Assembly (NCBI GenBank): GCA_964036665.1
Contig: OZ038529.1
Location: 24,500,060-24,564,059, forward strand
Origin: Gordius sp. MW1
Lineage: Eukaryota; Nematomorpha; Gordioida; Gordea; Gordiidae
Reading direction: 5' to 3'
Length of the DNA stretch: 64,000 nucleotides
Translations under genes and position numbers: made by a program
The notes under the pieces: generated by a model
What the model saw: only the letters and a program-made list of their open reading frames with translations
Databases searched by the model: none
Told to the model about the DNA's origin: nothing
Shown here: one piece after another, positions 11,766-24,207 of the stretch
How positions within the stretch are numbered: position 1 is the first letter of the stretch
Layout: every line of letters starts with the position of its first letter

Positions 11766-12561
11766 CTATATAGGCGTAGCCAGGCTTGCCTCATAGAGGC
11801 GGGGGGTTTTCAAAAAAAATTTTCGGTGATACTATTAAACAAAAATTTATCAAGCTTATATACAGTAGTGACGGAGGTAGACTATCTAATTAGGGGGGGG
11901 GGGGTAAATTTTGTGTCAAAGAATTTCGATTAAACAAAAACTTATTAAAAATATATAAATTCCATATCTACGATGGGTTTTTGGTCAAAAATGCATTAAT
12001 AATATCTTTAGAGACGCAAATTGCAATGAACTCTTACAATTTTTCTCTTTGGGCTAATTAGGACCATTGTTAGAACACACTTGCATTGGCATTTTAGGCT
12101 TAAATTTCCCACCAGAACCAATAATTGTCCCACCCGGGACCGTTCAAATAAAATTATAAGCCCAAGTTCCCCCCCCCCCCTGCTAAAATTTGTCTTGTAT
12201 CAGCATCTTCCTCGTTTAATTTATTGTCTTGTATCGCATCTTCCTCTTTTTTTTTTTGATTGTATCAGCATCTTCCTCGTTTAATTTAGAGGTTGAGATA
12301 TTTTTTTAGATAAATAAGTAAGAACTAAATTTCTTCCTATTAGAAAACACGCACTCGGGAAATATATTTTTTGTATAAATAATGTTATAATTGGTAGATT
12401 TCATCTAAAATTAAATATCCAATTAATTAAGATAATATATTATTTCTATATGCGCAACACACACAAAGACTCCTATTAATATTTTTTCGGTATTATTTGA
12501 AAAAAATTCATTTTTTTTTCTCAATAAGGGGGGGGGGCCCCTTCCCTGCTCTACTGTTTCA
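11766..12561. mobile_element. 796-base insertion present only in copy A
   Basis: Flanked by tttca at 11761-11765 and 12557-12561; copy B reads straight through at about 22756. The insert starts near a GGCGTAGCCAGG tip and contains G10, C10 and G9 runs and a short tandem repeat. No inverted ends or coding motif, so the class is unknown. Confidence 0.6.
12194..12292 (+). repeat. Short tandem repeat, about three units
   Basis: The phrase ttgtatcagcatcttcctcg followed by tttaattta occurs three times with small losses, inside the copy A-specific insertion. Confidence 0.75.
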
Positions 12562-13259
12562 CCAGATAGGGTTAATTTATCTTTAATTATGAACATTTCA
12601 CTATTTCGCCTACTCACTCTCATAAACATTGTGAATAAGTTTTAAATCGTAAATTCTTACTATACATTAATATTTTTTGTCTATTGAGTTATACAACATT
12701 ATTTTCTCAAAATTATTTTTTCTAGTTAGTAATCGCTTCAACTAATTAATCCATTTTATAAATCATATTTTCCGTTTGACTTCTTTAAATCATAGTATTC
12801 TATTTTCCATTGATGCATAGAATCGCTTGTAAAAACGCTTTTATGGCAACTGAAATATGATGCATTTTTTAAATGTCAAATTTTATATAAAAAAATTGAC
12901 ATTAGCCCTTTAAGAAGCCCCCTTAGTCTTCGCAAAACTGCTTTTCGTTATAAATACAAGGCACTTAAAATTATCCAAAACGTACGCTATATTTTTGATA
13001 AGTAGCGTTGTCAACTGAGATCTAATCTAGAAAATCTTTATCTTTTATTATATAAGATTCATTTAGTTTTTAGGATAAAAAATAGCCTCGACCTTTGCGA
13101 CTTAACATTAAATACTTGGTACTTGGACGATGCCACTTTTTGTGGTCATCTTCGCGAAGTTTTGAGTGAGGAGGCTTTTTGATGGTATTCTTCTTTCTTC
13201 GACGTATCCTTTAGCCTTTCGTATCGAATTCGTGGTTCATATACCTTTCTTCTTGCGGG

Positions 13260-14049
13260 AAATACTCTTCAGTCAAGATCCGTGACAAGGGGACGATGTT
13301 GCCTGGCGATTTCCTCTCCCGGTATTACTTTGCAATCCTTGATACTCCATAAATCCTTTCGCCGTATGAGCAGATAGTCAATTTGACTAAAATGATTCCC
13401 ACTTCTAAAGGTCACAATATGATCTTCGCGTTTTTAAAATAGGGATCGCCATGTCATATGCTTGAAAAACTTGGAGAAGTTTTTCCCCTTCCTTGTTCTT
13501 CAGACCATGCCCATAACCTCCATGAGTGCGTTCATACCCGAGGCGATCTTTCCCTATGTGAGCGTTGAAATCTGCCCCAATAATTAGCCTTTCTTCCTGT
13601 CCTATTCCTTGTATTTACTTTTCCAATGAATCGAAGAATATGTCTTTCTCTGATTCCAAACACCCTATTTGGAGAGCATACGCGCACATAGCGGTTAGGA
13701 GGCCCCCGTGATCTGCAATCCTCACCCACATTAGCCAGTCGGAACTACGCTTGCGACCACCTTGTCCTTGAACGATTCGCTTACGATACCGACCCCGTTT
13801 CTACGATTCGGTGACCCACTGTAGAAAAGTTTGTATCCTTCTCCTAACTCGCGGGCTTTGTTTCCGTTCCACCTCGTCTCTTGTAAGCAGGCGATTTGTA
13901 TCTTTCGTCTTTAGCATTTGTGTGACCTCGATTCTCTTCCCCGTCAACGTTCCCACATTCCAGCACGTTATTCGCATTCTTTCAACAACTAATTTCCTTA
14001 AATGCCTTCGCTGTGAGTTGGGCAGTAACACTAGTTTTTCACATTGCAC
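13260..14049 (-). pseudogene. RTE-type LINE endonuclease (APE/EEP) domain, frame-broken
   Basis: Reading the minus strand: RITCWNVGTLTGKRIEV at about 13970-14020 (start of the endonuclease fold), then in the next frame CLQETRW with the catalytic glutamate (about 13880), GVGIVSESFKDKVVAS (about 13770), a stop, LIIGADFNAHIGKDR (about 13560-13600, the GDFNAH motif), and finally NHFSQIDYLL and RQHRPLVTDLD (about 13290-13400) where the terminal SDH is changed to RQH. This is the full order of an apurinic-type endonuclease of the RTE/BovB group, with at least two frame changes and a stop. No reverse transcriptase follows on the minus strand. It lies between the two copies of the segmental duplication. 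Confidence 0.85.
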
Positions 14050-14407
14050 GGGCGAGGTATGCAGTGCGCGTCGTTTGTGGAGGACGCCCTAGCCTTTTCT
14101 TGTAAAATCTTGTTTGAACTATCATAATTTTGGAGTTGGTTTTTCCGACCTGACGCCAACCCTCCACTTTGCACACGGACTTGGGACCGTCGTAGGTAGT
14201 GTTTACTACTTGAATATCTAAAAAATTCAATTCTATAATATTTTTTGAACAAAGGTCTTGTCGGATAAAATTGTGAAAGGCATTGAATGATATAATCATT
14301 GGAAATAATTTTCAAGACCACAGATGCACCATAGGAATGCTATTAAGTATACAATCTATGCGTGCGAAATCACAATTTCGAAGGAGGGTTTCTTAAAAAG
14401 CCAATTA

Positions 14408-15332
14408 CACTGGTCTACAAGAAAAATCAACCGAGAAACGGTCAAAATATTCTGATAGAGTTTTTTGTGGTGAACACAAATATTTTTCGTTTTTTTCCTA
14501 TACGTCAAGTTTTTTAGATATTTCGATTCAAAGTTGCCGTTTTTGACCCTTTTCGATGCTCAATTGAGTGATATTGAATGGCTAAAAAAAATTTTAAACC
14601 TCTAAGTGGTAGAACCAACTTAGGGTAAAACATTGAAAAATGATTTTTTTCCCTATTGTTTTTACTTTTTCCAATATATCGAATTTCAATAAGTCTCTAT
14701 GCGAAGCGGCATCCTTTGAGCCTCCCTCCCTCCCTCTCTATCTAATTGGGTTTATAACACTCTACTTGGTGCATGTGAGTGATTGATGGATGATGTGGGG
14801 GTGGGGGTGTGTAATAGTAGTGGCGTAATACGAGCTATTCCTCTAGTAGAGAGGGAGGATCAGGCGTAGTAGTAGGAATAGTTCGTATTAACCCACTACT
14901 CTTGCACCCACCACACTCATCAATCACTTACATGCACTAAGGGTATAGTGTTATATAAGCATATAAGCCAATTAGATAGAGAGGGAGGGAGGCTCAAAGG
15001 ATGCCGCGATTTCGCATAGGGACTAATTGCATTTTTGATATATTAGTAAAAGTAAAAACAATAGGGGAATAAATCTTTTTTCAATGTTTTACCCTGAGTT
15101 GGTTCTACCACTTAGAGGTTTAAATTTTTTTTTTAGCTATTCAATATCGCTCTATTGACCGTCGAAAAGGGTCGAAAACGGTCATTTTCGCAACTTTGAA
15201 TCGAAATATCTAAAAAACTTGACGTATAGGAAAACAACGAGAAACATATTTGTGTTCACCTCAAAAAACTCTATCAGAATATGTTAACAGTTTCCCGGTT
15301 GATTATACAAGACCTTTATTTGTAGACCAGTG
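14408..15332. mobile_element. Fold-back DNA element, CACTGGTCTACA ends (925 bases)
   Basis: Ends CACTGGTCTACAAG and the reverse TTTGTAGACCAGTG, flanked by TTA on both sides (14405-14407, 15333-15335). The arms pair over most of the length (for example 14700-14780 with 14930-15010). CACT tips with a 3-base duplication fit the CACTA/EnSpm group; PIF/Harbinger also uses TWA targets. No transposase. Relatives lie at 39852-40713, 62964-63570 and, as half copies, near 24208 and 59030. Confidence 0.78.
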
Positions 15333-15952
15333 TTATCTTTGTGAGCATAATTGACACAAATAGCATTTATTCATTTAGTAATAGTGTTCGTTATAAAAGA
15401 ACTAAGTTTAGATATTCTTTATAAACATGGTACAATGGCAACACCACATTAAATAACGAGTGCTAAAACTAGATAGATCGAAAATTTGTGTATACCTCAA
15501 TTTTCCAAAAGGTCAAATGAACATTAAAAGCATTAAAACTTATGGAAAAAAATCTTGAGTTCTGCAAACGTTATATCGTGTAGACTAGCTAACATATTAG
15601 AGTACTGTTGTGGCTGCGCATGCGCAGTATGATGCGCAGTCAAGTCTCCTATGCGCAGCCCTCTGCGCAGTCTACCATGCGCGTCTTCCCCCCCCCCTCT
15701 TTCCCCTCTCTCTCCCTCGCTTTGTTATACGCGTGCTAAGGCCAGCTGCGCTGGCAAATCAAGCGTAAATTAATAAGATTTTTTGTACTTTAATACACAG
15801 TTTATATTTTCCGATATATGTAAAACTCGGGGAAATATTATCTTTTTGCTCGGATTATAATATATACATATCTTCGCGCATTCTATGATTTTGGGCATTA
15901 TAATAATAAATTTATTCGGTTAAAATAACAATAAGGTAAGATCTATAAACAT

Positions 15953-16640
15953 GTTTTTATTTATTAGTTAATTTTTATTAAACGGAAAATAATTGTAAAT
16001 TTTGACTCTTTTAACTTTTTACTAAGTACATTAATAATTGACCATGTTTAAAATGTTGGGGCTGTTTTAGTATATCAATATATCTTGGGCATATATAAAG
16101 AGGATTTTGTTGTTCCCAACACCCCCCCTCCCGGTTCATTCAAACCCTTAATGATTTAAAATCGTTAACATGAACAGATTTGAGTAGGCAAGTAATGACA
16201 ATCTTTCCCATCCACCAAGCCAATACTTAAAAAAATAACTTATATTAATCATTCAAAATTAGGACTCGATTAATGCATATATAAAACCCTACATGACAGA
16301 GTGGAAAGACATAAGCAAATATCTAATCCTTATTAATATAGTCTATCTTTCAATTGATTTTGGCTGCTAATGTTATATAAAATCCCAAAATAAAAAAACT
16401 TTATATGACACAATGGAAATAGTTTTATAAATGGTGGTTGTCTGTGCAAAGCCGCCTAATTTTTAACAAGGCACATGAGACAACTTATCTTATAACTTTA
16501 AATAAATTTGTTTTAAATAAGCATTAAGTTCTTTTTATATAAAATCTAACGTTTTAAGTCGATTAAACCTAATTAGTAAAAAATATGCGCTTTCAATATA
16601 TCAAATTTTAAGTTAAATAGTAACATTGCTCAATATTTGA
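15953..16640. other. Copy B-specific segment, unclassified
   Basis: About 690 bases present between blocks that are adjacent in copy A (near 2118). AT-rich, no inverted ends or coding motif seen. It may be an insertion in B or a deletion in A. Confidence 0.5.
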
Positions 16641-16914
16641 ATTAAATCAAAATATTTAATTAAGACCTTTTAAAATTGATTTATTTTTATAACCTTTAAC
16701 CTTTATATAGCCGCTACAGGGCATTAATTGTTCACGAAGATAATATTTTTTCCAATAGCTGTTTGTCATACTTAACGGTCAGTTCCTTTAAATAGTTTAT
16801 CCACGTATTCCTGCACTTAGACCAGCTTCGCTTTCGTATCTTTTTAAGTTCATATTAGGCTTACTTCTATTTCGCTTACCTTCGACTTGCACTTGTCTGA
16901 TAGGCGTTGCCAAA

Positions 16915-17160
16915 TGACCTCTCCAAATGGCCATACCATCTAAATCTTATTACAACCAACTTTTTATCAATCGAAACTACATTAATTTATCCCTTATCTC
17001 TTGTATGGTCCTTCTTGCTTATTCCCAAGTCCATCTTAACATTCGCATCTCTGTGGTAGCCAAGCTTTGCTCCTCTTTTGCCTCAATTGATGTCTTCGAT
17101 CCATACATTACCGTGGGCACAATAACCAATTTGAGTGGTATGTGTTTGTCACATAGTGCA
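16915..17160 (-). pseudogene. RTE-type LINE reverse transcriptase, C-terminal relic (copy B)
   Basis: Same relic as at 2400-2650, with VMYGSKT near 17100 on the minus strand and further substitutions. The long plus-strand frame at 16927-17232 is its shadow. Confidence 0.6.
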
Positions 17161-17750
17161 CCACTCAACTCCGTAAATTTTAGTCACCCTGCGTTAATTC
17201 TTGTCTTCATTTCGCTTTTCACACCCCCATGACATTGTACCCTGAACCCAGTTGTAGAGATCTGCAAGGCCTGGCCCGAGGACGGGCCATAATATAACTT
17301 AGCGAGCTCGGGTCGGTCCCTGCCAACAACAATAGCACGACGTTTAATGCCAATGACGAAAAAATTAGAAATAATTTGAAGCCCGAAATTCTGAATGTCC
17401 TATAAAGTTCTTGACCTAGTACTACTACTGACTTCTGCAGGGAAGATCTTAAAAAGTTTACCTATATGACTCTCTCACTACATTATGTTAATTATTGCAA
17501 TTTTTTTTCGAAATTTTAGCCAACAAATTTTTGAATTTAGAGGGGGGCAGCCGCTCTTTACTGCCCCCCTCTTGGCTGCGCCCATGGATTCACACGTAAA
17601 TTTAATAAATAAATAAAACTCACTCAGTTGTAATTTAAAAATTAATTTCTAATTTCACCAAACTTGCGTATTCAAGTGATGGGTTAACATTTGTTTCCGA
17701 TCAAGGAACAAACATCAAAAGCTTTAATCACTTTATCCCTCATATAAGAG

Positions 17751-17752
17751 AT
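17751..17752. other. Empty target site of Helitron H1
   Basis: Copy B reads cataagaga then tttaatta; copy A has the 2523-base Helitron exactly between this A and T. Confidence 0.85.
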
Positions 17753-18091
17753 TTAATTAGTCGGCTCATATCAATAGTTTAAGAAGCACGTTTTACAAAA
17801 AACATGGAAGCAAACGCTACTATTATTCTTAAATTAATTGAACAAAGCAAGGAATATACAAGATACTTTAAACAAAGCATTAATGTTCAATATTTGAGTA
17901 AAACTTTCTATCATAATTAGATGTAGCATTAAGGTGAAACTTTAAAATTTTTATGTTAAAAAGTTTGTCCGAAAAATTGATTTATTAAATGGTAAATATT
18001 TAATGGAAGAATTGGATAACATCTCCAAAAAACATAATATGCTTGCACCATTTAAAAATGCAAGCATGTAATTAGAAGTGGATAGTACACC

Positions 18092-18721
18092 TAGAGCCCT
18101 ACACGGGCCCTGAAGCCATATCGGGTTCCGGACTGGGCTCGAGCAGAATTCGACAAAATAATCGGGCTCGGGTTGGAACTGATGAGAAGGCCCGACCTGA
18201 GGCTATAGCCCAGGTTGAATTGAACCAAAGCAAATTAAATTTTTATAAAATTTTAAAAAACTCAACTCGATAATATAATTGTCTACGCACAGCGTTCAAA
18301 ACAGCTTTTTCCCCTGTCTATTATAATATAACTGACCTGAATTGCAAATCTTATTCCAGTATTTAAATAGATTCATAACAGCTGTAAGAACTCTAGAAAT
18401 AAGATAGGTGAATATTCCCAAAAGTTTTTTATTTGGAACTGTTAAAAATATATTTTATAAAGTTAGATTTTTAGTTTTAAATTATTAGCTGAATAGATTA
18501 TAACGAGTAAAAATAAACTCCTTACAAACTTATCCTAATTGTGAGTAATAACAATATGATGCATTTTATATTAAGATAATGAAATAATTTTCAAGAATAT
18601 AATTTTTCAAAAATTTCAATTGAAAACACGGTTCAGGCCAAAAAAAGAAAAGTTTTTTGGGCTTGGGCCGGGTCGGGCTAGAACCGGGTTTGGGCCGAAG
18701 GAATTTCATTTTTCAGCTCTA
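18092..18721. mobile_element. hAT-type non-autonomous element, copy B (630 bases)
   Basis: Same insertion as 7025-7654 with the same 8-base flanks (18084-18091, 18722-18729). The two are the same length and differ at only a few bases, far fewer than the duplication as a whole. Confidence 0.8.
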
Positions 18722-19229
18722 AGTACAACTACACCATTAAAAAGCATCCCTAATTTGTACCCACTTATCCATATAATGATGTTCCCGCTGCTTTAGAGAT
18801 CTATTAAATAAAATCAAATGTTACTTTCAAAGTTTAACAACGATATTTAATTTTTTATTGTAAAGTTTCGCATATTAAAGATGCTATCCAAGATTTCCTA
18901 AATCATTCCATGCACAAATATCCTAGCTTCTCTCGCATTAGTCATCCACCTATAAGCAATCCAGTTCATGTGTGCAACTCAAAAATTATATTTAGGTCGG
19001 ATATTTCAATTTAAGAGGATAACGTCACAGGAAAAAATATAGACTCTAACGAAGTCGACAGAAATCTCGAATCATATTAAAATCCTTAGGATGTTCTGTT
19101 AGAATTAACCTAGGCTACCAAATTTAACAAAATTGGCTAATAAATGTTTGTCGATTCTAGTCACAGTGCCAAGAGTGAACGCACCTCCAGTAAGGCAAAT
19201 GGTCTTATAGAAGAGAGAAGGAGCAGATT

Positions 19230-21298
19230 ATGGCCTGATAAAATAGATAGCCTTTATTATTATTTTTGATTTAAACCGATTTTATATGCTCCAACTTGTT
19301 TATTTTATAAACAATACAAAATGAAAATGTTTTATACAAAAAAATAATTTTTAAATAACGTCGACTAGTTTTTACATTGCGGGCCTAACAAATATATGTG
19401 TGCAGGGATGAGGCGGGCCTGAACCTAACATTTCCCCTCATGCAGGTCTCTCCTTTTAACTGTTTTTGCACATGGAATCTAAATAAATCATTTACAAGTT
19501 GTACGTTTAATAATATAGTCACAATAGACACCGATTTAATCAAGTCCTTATTAATATTTAACTAATAGGCTCTTTAATATACAATTATAAATTAACGATC
19601 GGAAATCCACTATAAAATAATCTATTTGTAAATTAAATTTTCTTGGTATTGCAAAAAAGATATTAATAATTTATTATAAAAAGTCTACGAATATTCCCCG
19701 AAATTAATAAATATTCATGAAAAAATTCGATTTTACGTCACTGCATATTATATTACCCAAGCTTCGGAGTCGAAAATTGCAGGTTTCGTCTGGCCCTAAT
19801 GGTGTAAATAAGAGTATGTATGGATGGAATTGTCCCGATGACGAACAAGAGCTTAGCTAAATTGGTGAGCTAAGATTGAGTCCCATCTGACACTATTGTT
19901 GCATCTCGGGACACGTTAACCAGGGGTTACGTGTTCAGTTGATAGTAGGTTAGTGGCTATTTCGTTAATATAGTGTAATTTATTATTTTGTTAATAGCAG
20001 GAAACAGTAGGGGAAAGCATATGTATAACGACTACTAAAAGCAGATAAATAATAAGGATACGATTCTCCTTGAGACTGTGGTAAGAGGACTAAAAGGCTC
20101 TCCATGGGTTAATAGTTTGGGCGTCGGACTGGACTCAGACTCACTGATAAATGATGGTATAATAAGATAAGTTAATTAGGGGTGTTCTAAATTTTTAAAT
20201 GCCAGAAATCAATGAACAGTTTTATCTCACAAGCATTTTTACAATTGAAGATAAAACTCAACAAATATTAAGCCCCAGCTCAACTCAAGCTCTAACTTTT
20301 TCTAAAGGATGGGCCGATTAGGACAAAAATGTCCGTTGTAGATACCATGTATCAAATCGTATTAATGTGCTTTACAATTTCAATGCTTAGATCTGTGAAT
20401 TGGATGTGGGGTGACGCTCAGCCATTAATGTCTGACAGCCATGTTGACAATGCGAGATATTATTTAATCTTCAAAAAAAGAACCCGGGATTCAACCCGCG
20501 AGCATCACGAACATATTATAACCGTTGGAATCTGCAATTATATTAATGGCTTATGTTGTAATAGTTAAAAATTAACAAGTTTAATAATAGTTAAACATTT
20601 CAAAAGGCATCTGTTAAAAAGGCACCTAAAAATATAACGCTACATCATAGCTTATTCGTAGGAAAGACAGATTTCATTTTTTGACAAAGAGGAAACCTCT
20701 TGTAAAATTTCAAAATTGTCTACAAGTTTTTTGAATACAAAAATACGTGATAGTAGTTTAATACAAATTTGACCGTTAGATTTAATTTCTTTCTATAGTA
20801 TTTTGTGGATCAATTCAATTAACAATCTGCAGAAAAGACCTAATAAAAACACAAAATCCTTTAGGATAAACGAGTTACACCGTGCGACAGATCATCATTT
20901 AATAAGTTTTAAATGTGTTTTAATATCTATATATTAATTCAGAAAACACTCTATAACACGCTCCCAGGAATCACTTACTGGTGAGTAAGTGTGACAACAA
21001 TACATGAATTCTTAAGTAACCAAGATCTTAACCTCTCGACAAAATAAAATTTTGGAGAATTATAATACAAAAGCCACTTTTTATCAATATCTTACAAGCC
21101 AGGCCATCATTTTAACTTTATTTGTTCTTAATAGCTTGAATGCGTGAGTTGCGTATTTATAAGAAATAGATGATGCCTTAAGTTTTGATTGAAGCTTTAG
21201 ATGATTAATCCAATATTTTTTTCTTATTTTTAAAGCAAACAGCTATTCGATATATTTTATTACACAGAAACGAACGTTTACATTTTAATTTATATAGA
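19230..21298. other. Intergenic part of copy B, no protein gene seen
   Basis: Counterpart of 8163-10268, 3' flank of the second GPCR gene. Differs by small deletions, including loss of about 40 bases near 19597. Confidence 0.4.
20478..20535 (-). tRNA. tRNA-derived sequence, copy B (decayed)
   Basis: Counterpart of 9455-9516. The T-arm has lost bases (now CGCGGGTTGAATCCCGGG), so the stem no longer pairs fully. Not functional. Confidence 0.35.
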
Positions 21299-22363
21299 TT
21301 AACACATTTTGAAACGCCAATTGATATTAAATGATACAATGATCAACACAGTAAAATCGCCAAATAGGATTATGATGTACTTTTCAATAAATTTACAAAT
21401 GTTAAATAGTACTTCGGGAACTTCGATATTTCCAATAAATTTACTGAGCATACCTATTAAAAATAGTATGTTCATTACATGCAATATAATTATTATTTTT
21501 CTGTTTTTGGCCTTTTTGTTTATTATACCAAAACGTTGTCTCCAAAAGGACATCATATCAAGAGGTTGTGTAAGAACACTAGTTATGTCAACTATAGTTG
21601 GAATTGGATGAATCCTCCTTGTTGTGTTGACATTGCGTTTATGTATGTGGTATATAACGATGTAATTGATAACTATGGTAGATAAAAAGGTAATTGCATA
21701 AATTATATCACATATAGTTTCAAATTTTTTCAGTAAACCTGATTGAATAGTGTTTTCACAATACAGATTTTTAAATATAGTAAAATAAAATGAATCGCTC
21801 TGTAGCTTCATTGTTACTCTATTCGGGATGTGAAAGGGTAAATTAAATATAATAGCTACAATCATAAGTCCGAAATAAATACGGTACACATTCTTATGAC
21901 ACAACATTTTGTTATAAACAAAGGGGCGAGCTATCGCTATATACCTGTCCACAGTAATTAGCAATATTATCAAAAAGGAAAAGCAGCGAAGTGTTGTGGG
22001 AAATGATATATTAAAATTACAATATATCCATGCTCTCAGTATTATCCTCTGGTAAGTAACGCGTTGATGGGTAAAGATAACTGACATTATGTAAAACATA
22101 TTTGAAATGAGACCATTTACGGATAAGAAAAGCAAATAAATGAGCCAATTGCCTTGATATTTTTCACGTCGGGATTCATTATGGGAGTTGTGCGGTCTTT
22201 TAGTTTTGACGAAATGTTTTATTGAATATAAGCAGCTTGCGGAATTGAGTAGTAAACTGAAAAGGACAAGAAGATGGGCTATAAGATCATACGGATCAAA
22301 TCTCTGATATATTTCACTTCCCATTGGGAAGGATTCGTTGTTAAAATTGGAGGATATGGCCAT
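21299..22363 (-). CDS. Rhodopsin-like seven-transmembrane receptor (GPCR), copy B
   Basis: Single exon, 354 codons, intact. It keeps the copy A layout: N40, C115, DRY at 139-141, loop-2 cysteine, and the altered TM7 motif DFTVL. I count 26 substitutions against copy A plus two length changes: four residues (SNFY) missing from the loop before TM7, and a stop three codons earlier through a one-base change (TAT to TAA). Substitutions are scattered: N-terminus, TM1, TM4, loop 2, TM5 and the loop before TM7; loop 1, TM2, TM3 and the start of loop 2 are nearly invariant. That pattern suggests the protein is still under selection, which is inference. Orphan; ligand unknown. Confidence 0.9.
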   Translation of the reverse strand: MAISSNFNNESFPMGSEIYQRFDPYDLIAHLLVLFSLLLNSASCLYSIKHFVKTKRPHNSHNESRREKYQGNWLIYLLFLSVNGLISNMFYIMSVIFTHQRVTYQRIILRAWIYCNFNISFPTTLRCFSFLIILLITVDRYIAIARPFVYNKMLCHKNVYRIYFGLMIVAIIFNLPFHIPNRVTMKLQSDSFYFTIFKNLYCENTIQSGLLKKFETICDIIYAITFLSTIVINYIVIYHIHKRNVNTTRRIHPIPTIVDITSVLTQPLDMMSFWRQRFGIINKKAKNRKIIIILHVMNILFLIGMLSKFIGNIEVPEVLFNICKFIEKYIIILFGDFTVLIIVSFNINWRFKMC

Positions 22364-22490
22364 TAAATATAAAAGTCTTCTCTGTCAAATCAATATTAAT
22401 TGAATAAATAACAATATGTATTAACAGCAATAATTATCGATTTAAAGAAACAAAGGCTATCAACACTTAACGACACCTAAATATCGACTT

Positions 22491-22669
22491 AACTGCAGCA
22501 AATGGGCGGAACCAAGGGATGAGGGGGGGGGGCAGGGAGTAAATCAAAATATTCGTAAAATTTATTGAAATTATGGCTTAAATTTTAAAAAATAATTAAT
22601 TTGCCCCTCCATAAATTATTATTCCCCCCCCCCCTCTAATTCCAATGCTGGCTACGCCAGTGCTGCAGC
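22491..22669. mobile_element. Short inverted-repeat element (copy B)
   Basis: Counterpart of 11483-11656; left tip decayed (GGGCGGAACCAAGG), right tip CTGGCTACGCC kept. Holds G10 and C12 runs. Confidence 0.5.
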
Positions 22670-23125
22670 ATCTTTCCTTATAAAGATAATAATAGTGAAG
22701 TACGATCTAGGCAATTTTAGTATGTATGACTTTAATGTCAGGGCGGGCATTATTTCAGCCGATAGGGCTCATTTATATTTATTTATGAGCATTTCACTAT
22801 TTACCCGACTTACTTAATCATTGTGAGTAAGTCAAATCGCTTTTTTGTACAATTCATTAGTATTTTTTATCTAAAGAGCTTGGCAACTGAAATATAATCT
22901 AATTTTAAATATATAATATGCCCTTTAAGAAGCCCCCTAAGACTTCATTAGACTGCTCTTCGTTATAAATAAAATGCGATAAAGTTTATCCAAAACGTAT
23001 GTTATATTTTTGTTTTGTAGCGTTGTCAGGCAAAATTTAAAAAAATCTTTAAATTAGATTATATTGAATTCATTTAGTTTTTAGGATAAAAAACAGACTC
23101 ACCCTTTGAAATAAATTAAATTAAG

Positions 23126-24119
23126 ACTGAAAATCTTTAATCTTTCAGGTAGAATTCGAGACTAGTACAGGGTGAATTATTTATTTGACGTTTCAGTCGT
23201 TATTAGCCATATTATCAACCATATAAATAACATGAATGTGTCTTATATGTAAAATTTTTTATACCATCAAATCGTATTGGATGCGCCTAATTTAACTTAA
23301 GACATATTATGAGGTATGACACATACCCATGCCTTAATTTTCCTATCGTATAACTCAAATAAAACACTACAAAAATTAGTGAGGTATTAAAAAAAGATAT
23401 TAACATTTTTAATATTTACAACCAAGGATTAAACCATAGGTTATTTCATACAGTATAAATTATAATATTTTATATTTTCCATTATGAATAAGACTTTAGA
23501 ATTGTCGGCTTAAATTGCGAACCATTTGGTTTTAAGCTTATAAAACACACATTTTAAGATTTTTGAATATACAGTTATTATATTAATAGTTTAATAACAT
23601 TAAACCATACTTGTATAAATTATTAAATCATAAAATTTCTAATGTATCATAATCGATACATATATATATATAGATAATAAATATAATCATTACTTAAATA
23701 AGGTGTCAGAGATGTCACTCTATTGGCTGACTAAGTCCCGTGGTTGTCTCTTTTTAATTCGCTATTATCCATTTATTTACATCAGTGGCCTAGCTATGCC
23801 ATTTTTCCCTTAGGGCTGGCGAAGTTTAATTTTACACAAGTGGATAGGGGTCAGCGAAGATAGAATTTTTTTCATAGTAATTTGTCAACGTAGTTAATAG
23901 ACATGTATTTCTTTGTGTAAACATTTTTCAAAAATCGTTTAAAATCGTACTTTTCAAGTCCATTCAATATTATGTTCACAAATCTCAGATCTTCTTCCTT
24001 TTTTATACCTTCGATCGACACAAAAGCAAGTTATTGTAGAGCGCAACAAGCCTTTTTAGGCCAATCAGCCCGCCGTGTAACATTCATTATCCCATTAAAA
24101 TAGAAAGTCCCAGGCCCAG
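23126..24119. other. No gene recognised
   Basis: AT-rich sequence after the end of the duplication. I see no coding or element signature. Confidence 0.3.
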
Positions 24120-24207
24120 CCAGGTAATGATGCGAAAAAACCGAGAAAATTCTCGTTCGAATAACTGACTCGAGTCGAGAATTTTTCTGCGAGATCTCGC
24201 CTTTTTA
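24120..24207. mobile_element. Fragment of hAT element with GAGAC-type ends
   Basis: aatgatgcgaaaaaaccgag matches the left end of the hAT element at 35622 (TAGTGATGCGGAAAAACCG) and is followed by the same gcgagatctcg and ttttattg block. The rest is replaced by the fragment that follows. Confidence 0.55.

Larger units (their letters stand above)
1756..13115. repeat. Segmental duplication, copy A
   Basis: Alignable in the same orientation with copy B (15606-23125). Shared blocks in order: a GTTGTGGCTGCGCATGCG start, an RTE LINE 3' relic, a 630-base hAT element, a tRNA-like stretch, the GPCR gene and its flanks, ending near 13115. Copy A is longer because it holds insertions at 2911-3848, 4162-6684 and 11766-12561 that copy B lacks. 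Divergence is uneven: about 6700-8150 is almost identical to copy B while flanking parts differ by several percent or more. Confidence 0.9.
15606..23125. repeat. Segmental duplication, copy B
   Basis: Second copy of 1756-13115 in the same orientation. It lacks three copy A insertions and so records their empty sites. It carries a stretch at about 15953-16640 not found in copy A and a 23-base insertion with a small palindrome near 20975-20998. Confidence 0.9.

Noticed and set aside
21309..21611. 100-codon plus-strand frame in the GPCR
   Set aside because: Shadow of the GPCR frame on the opposite strand.
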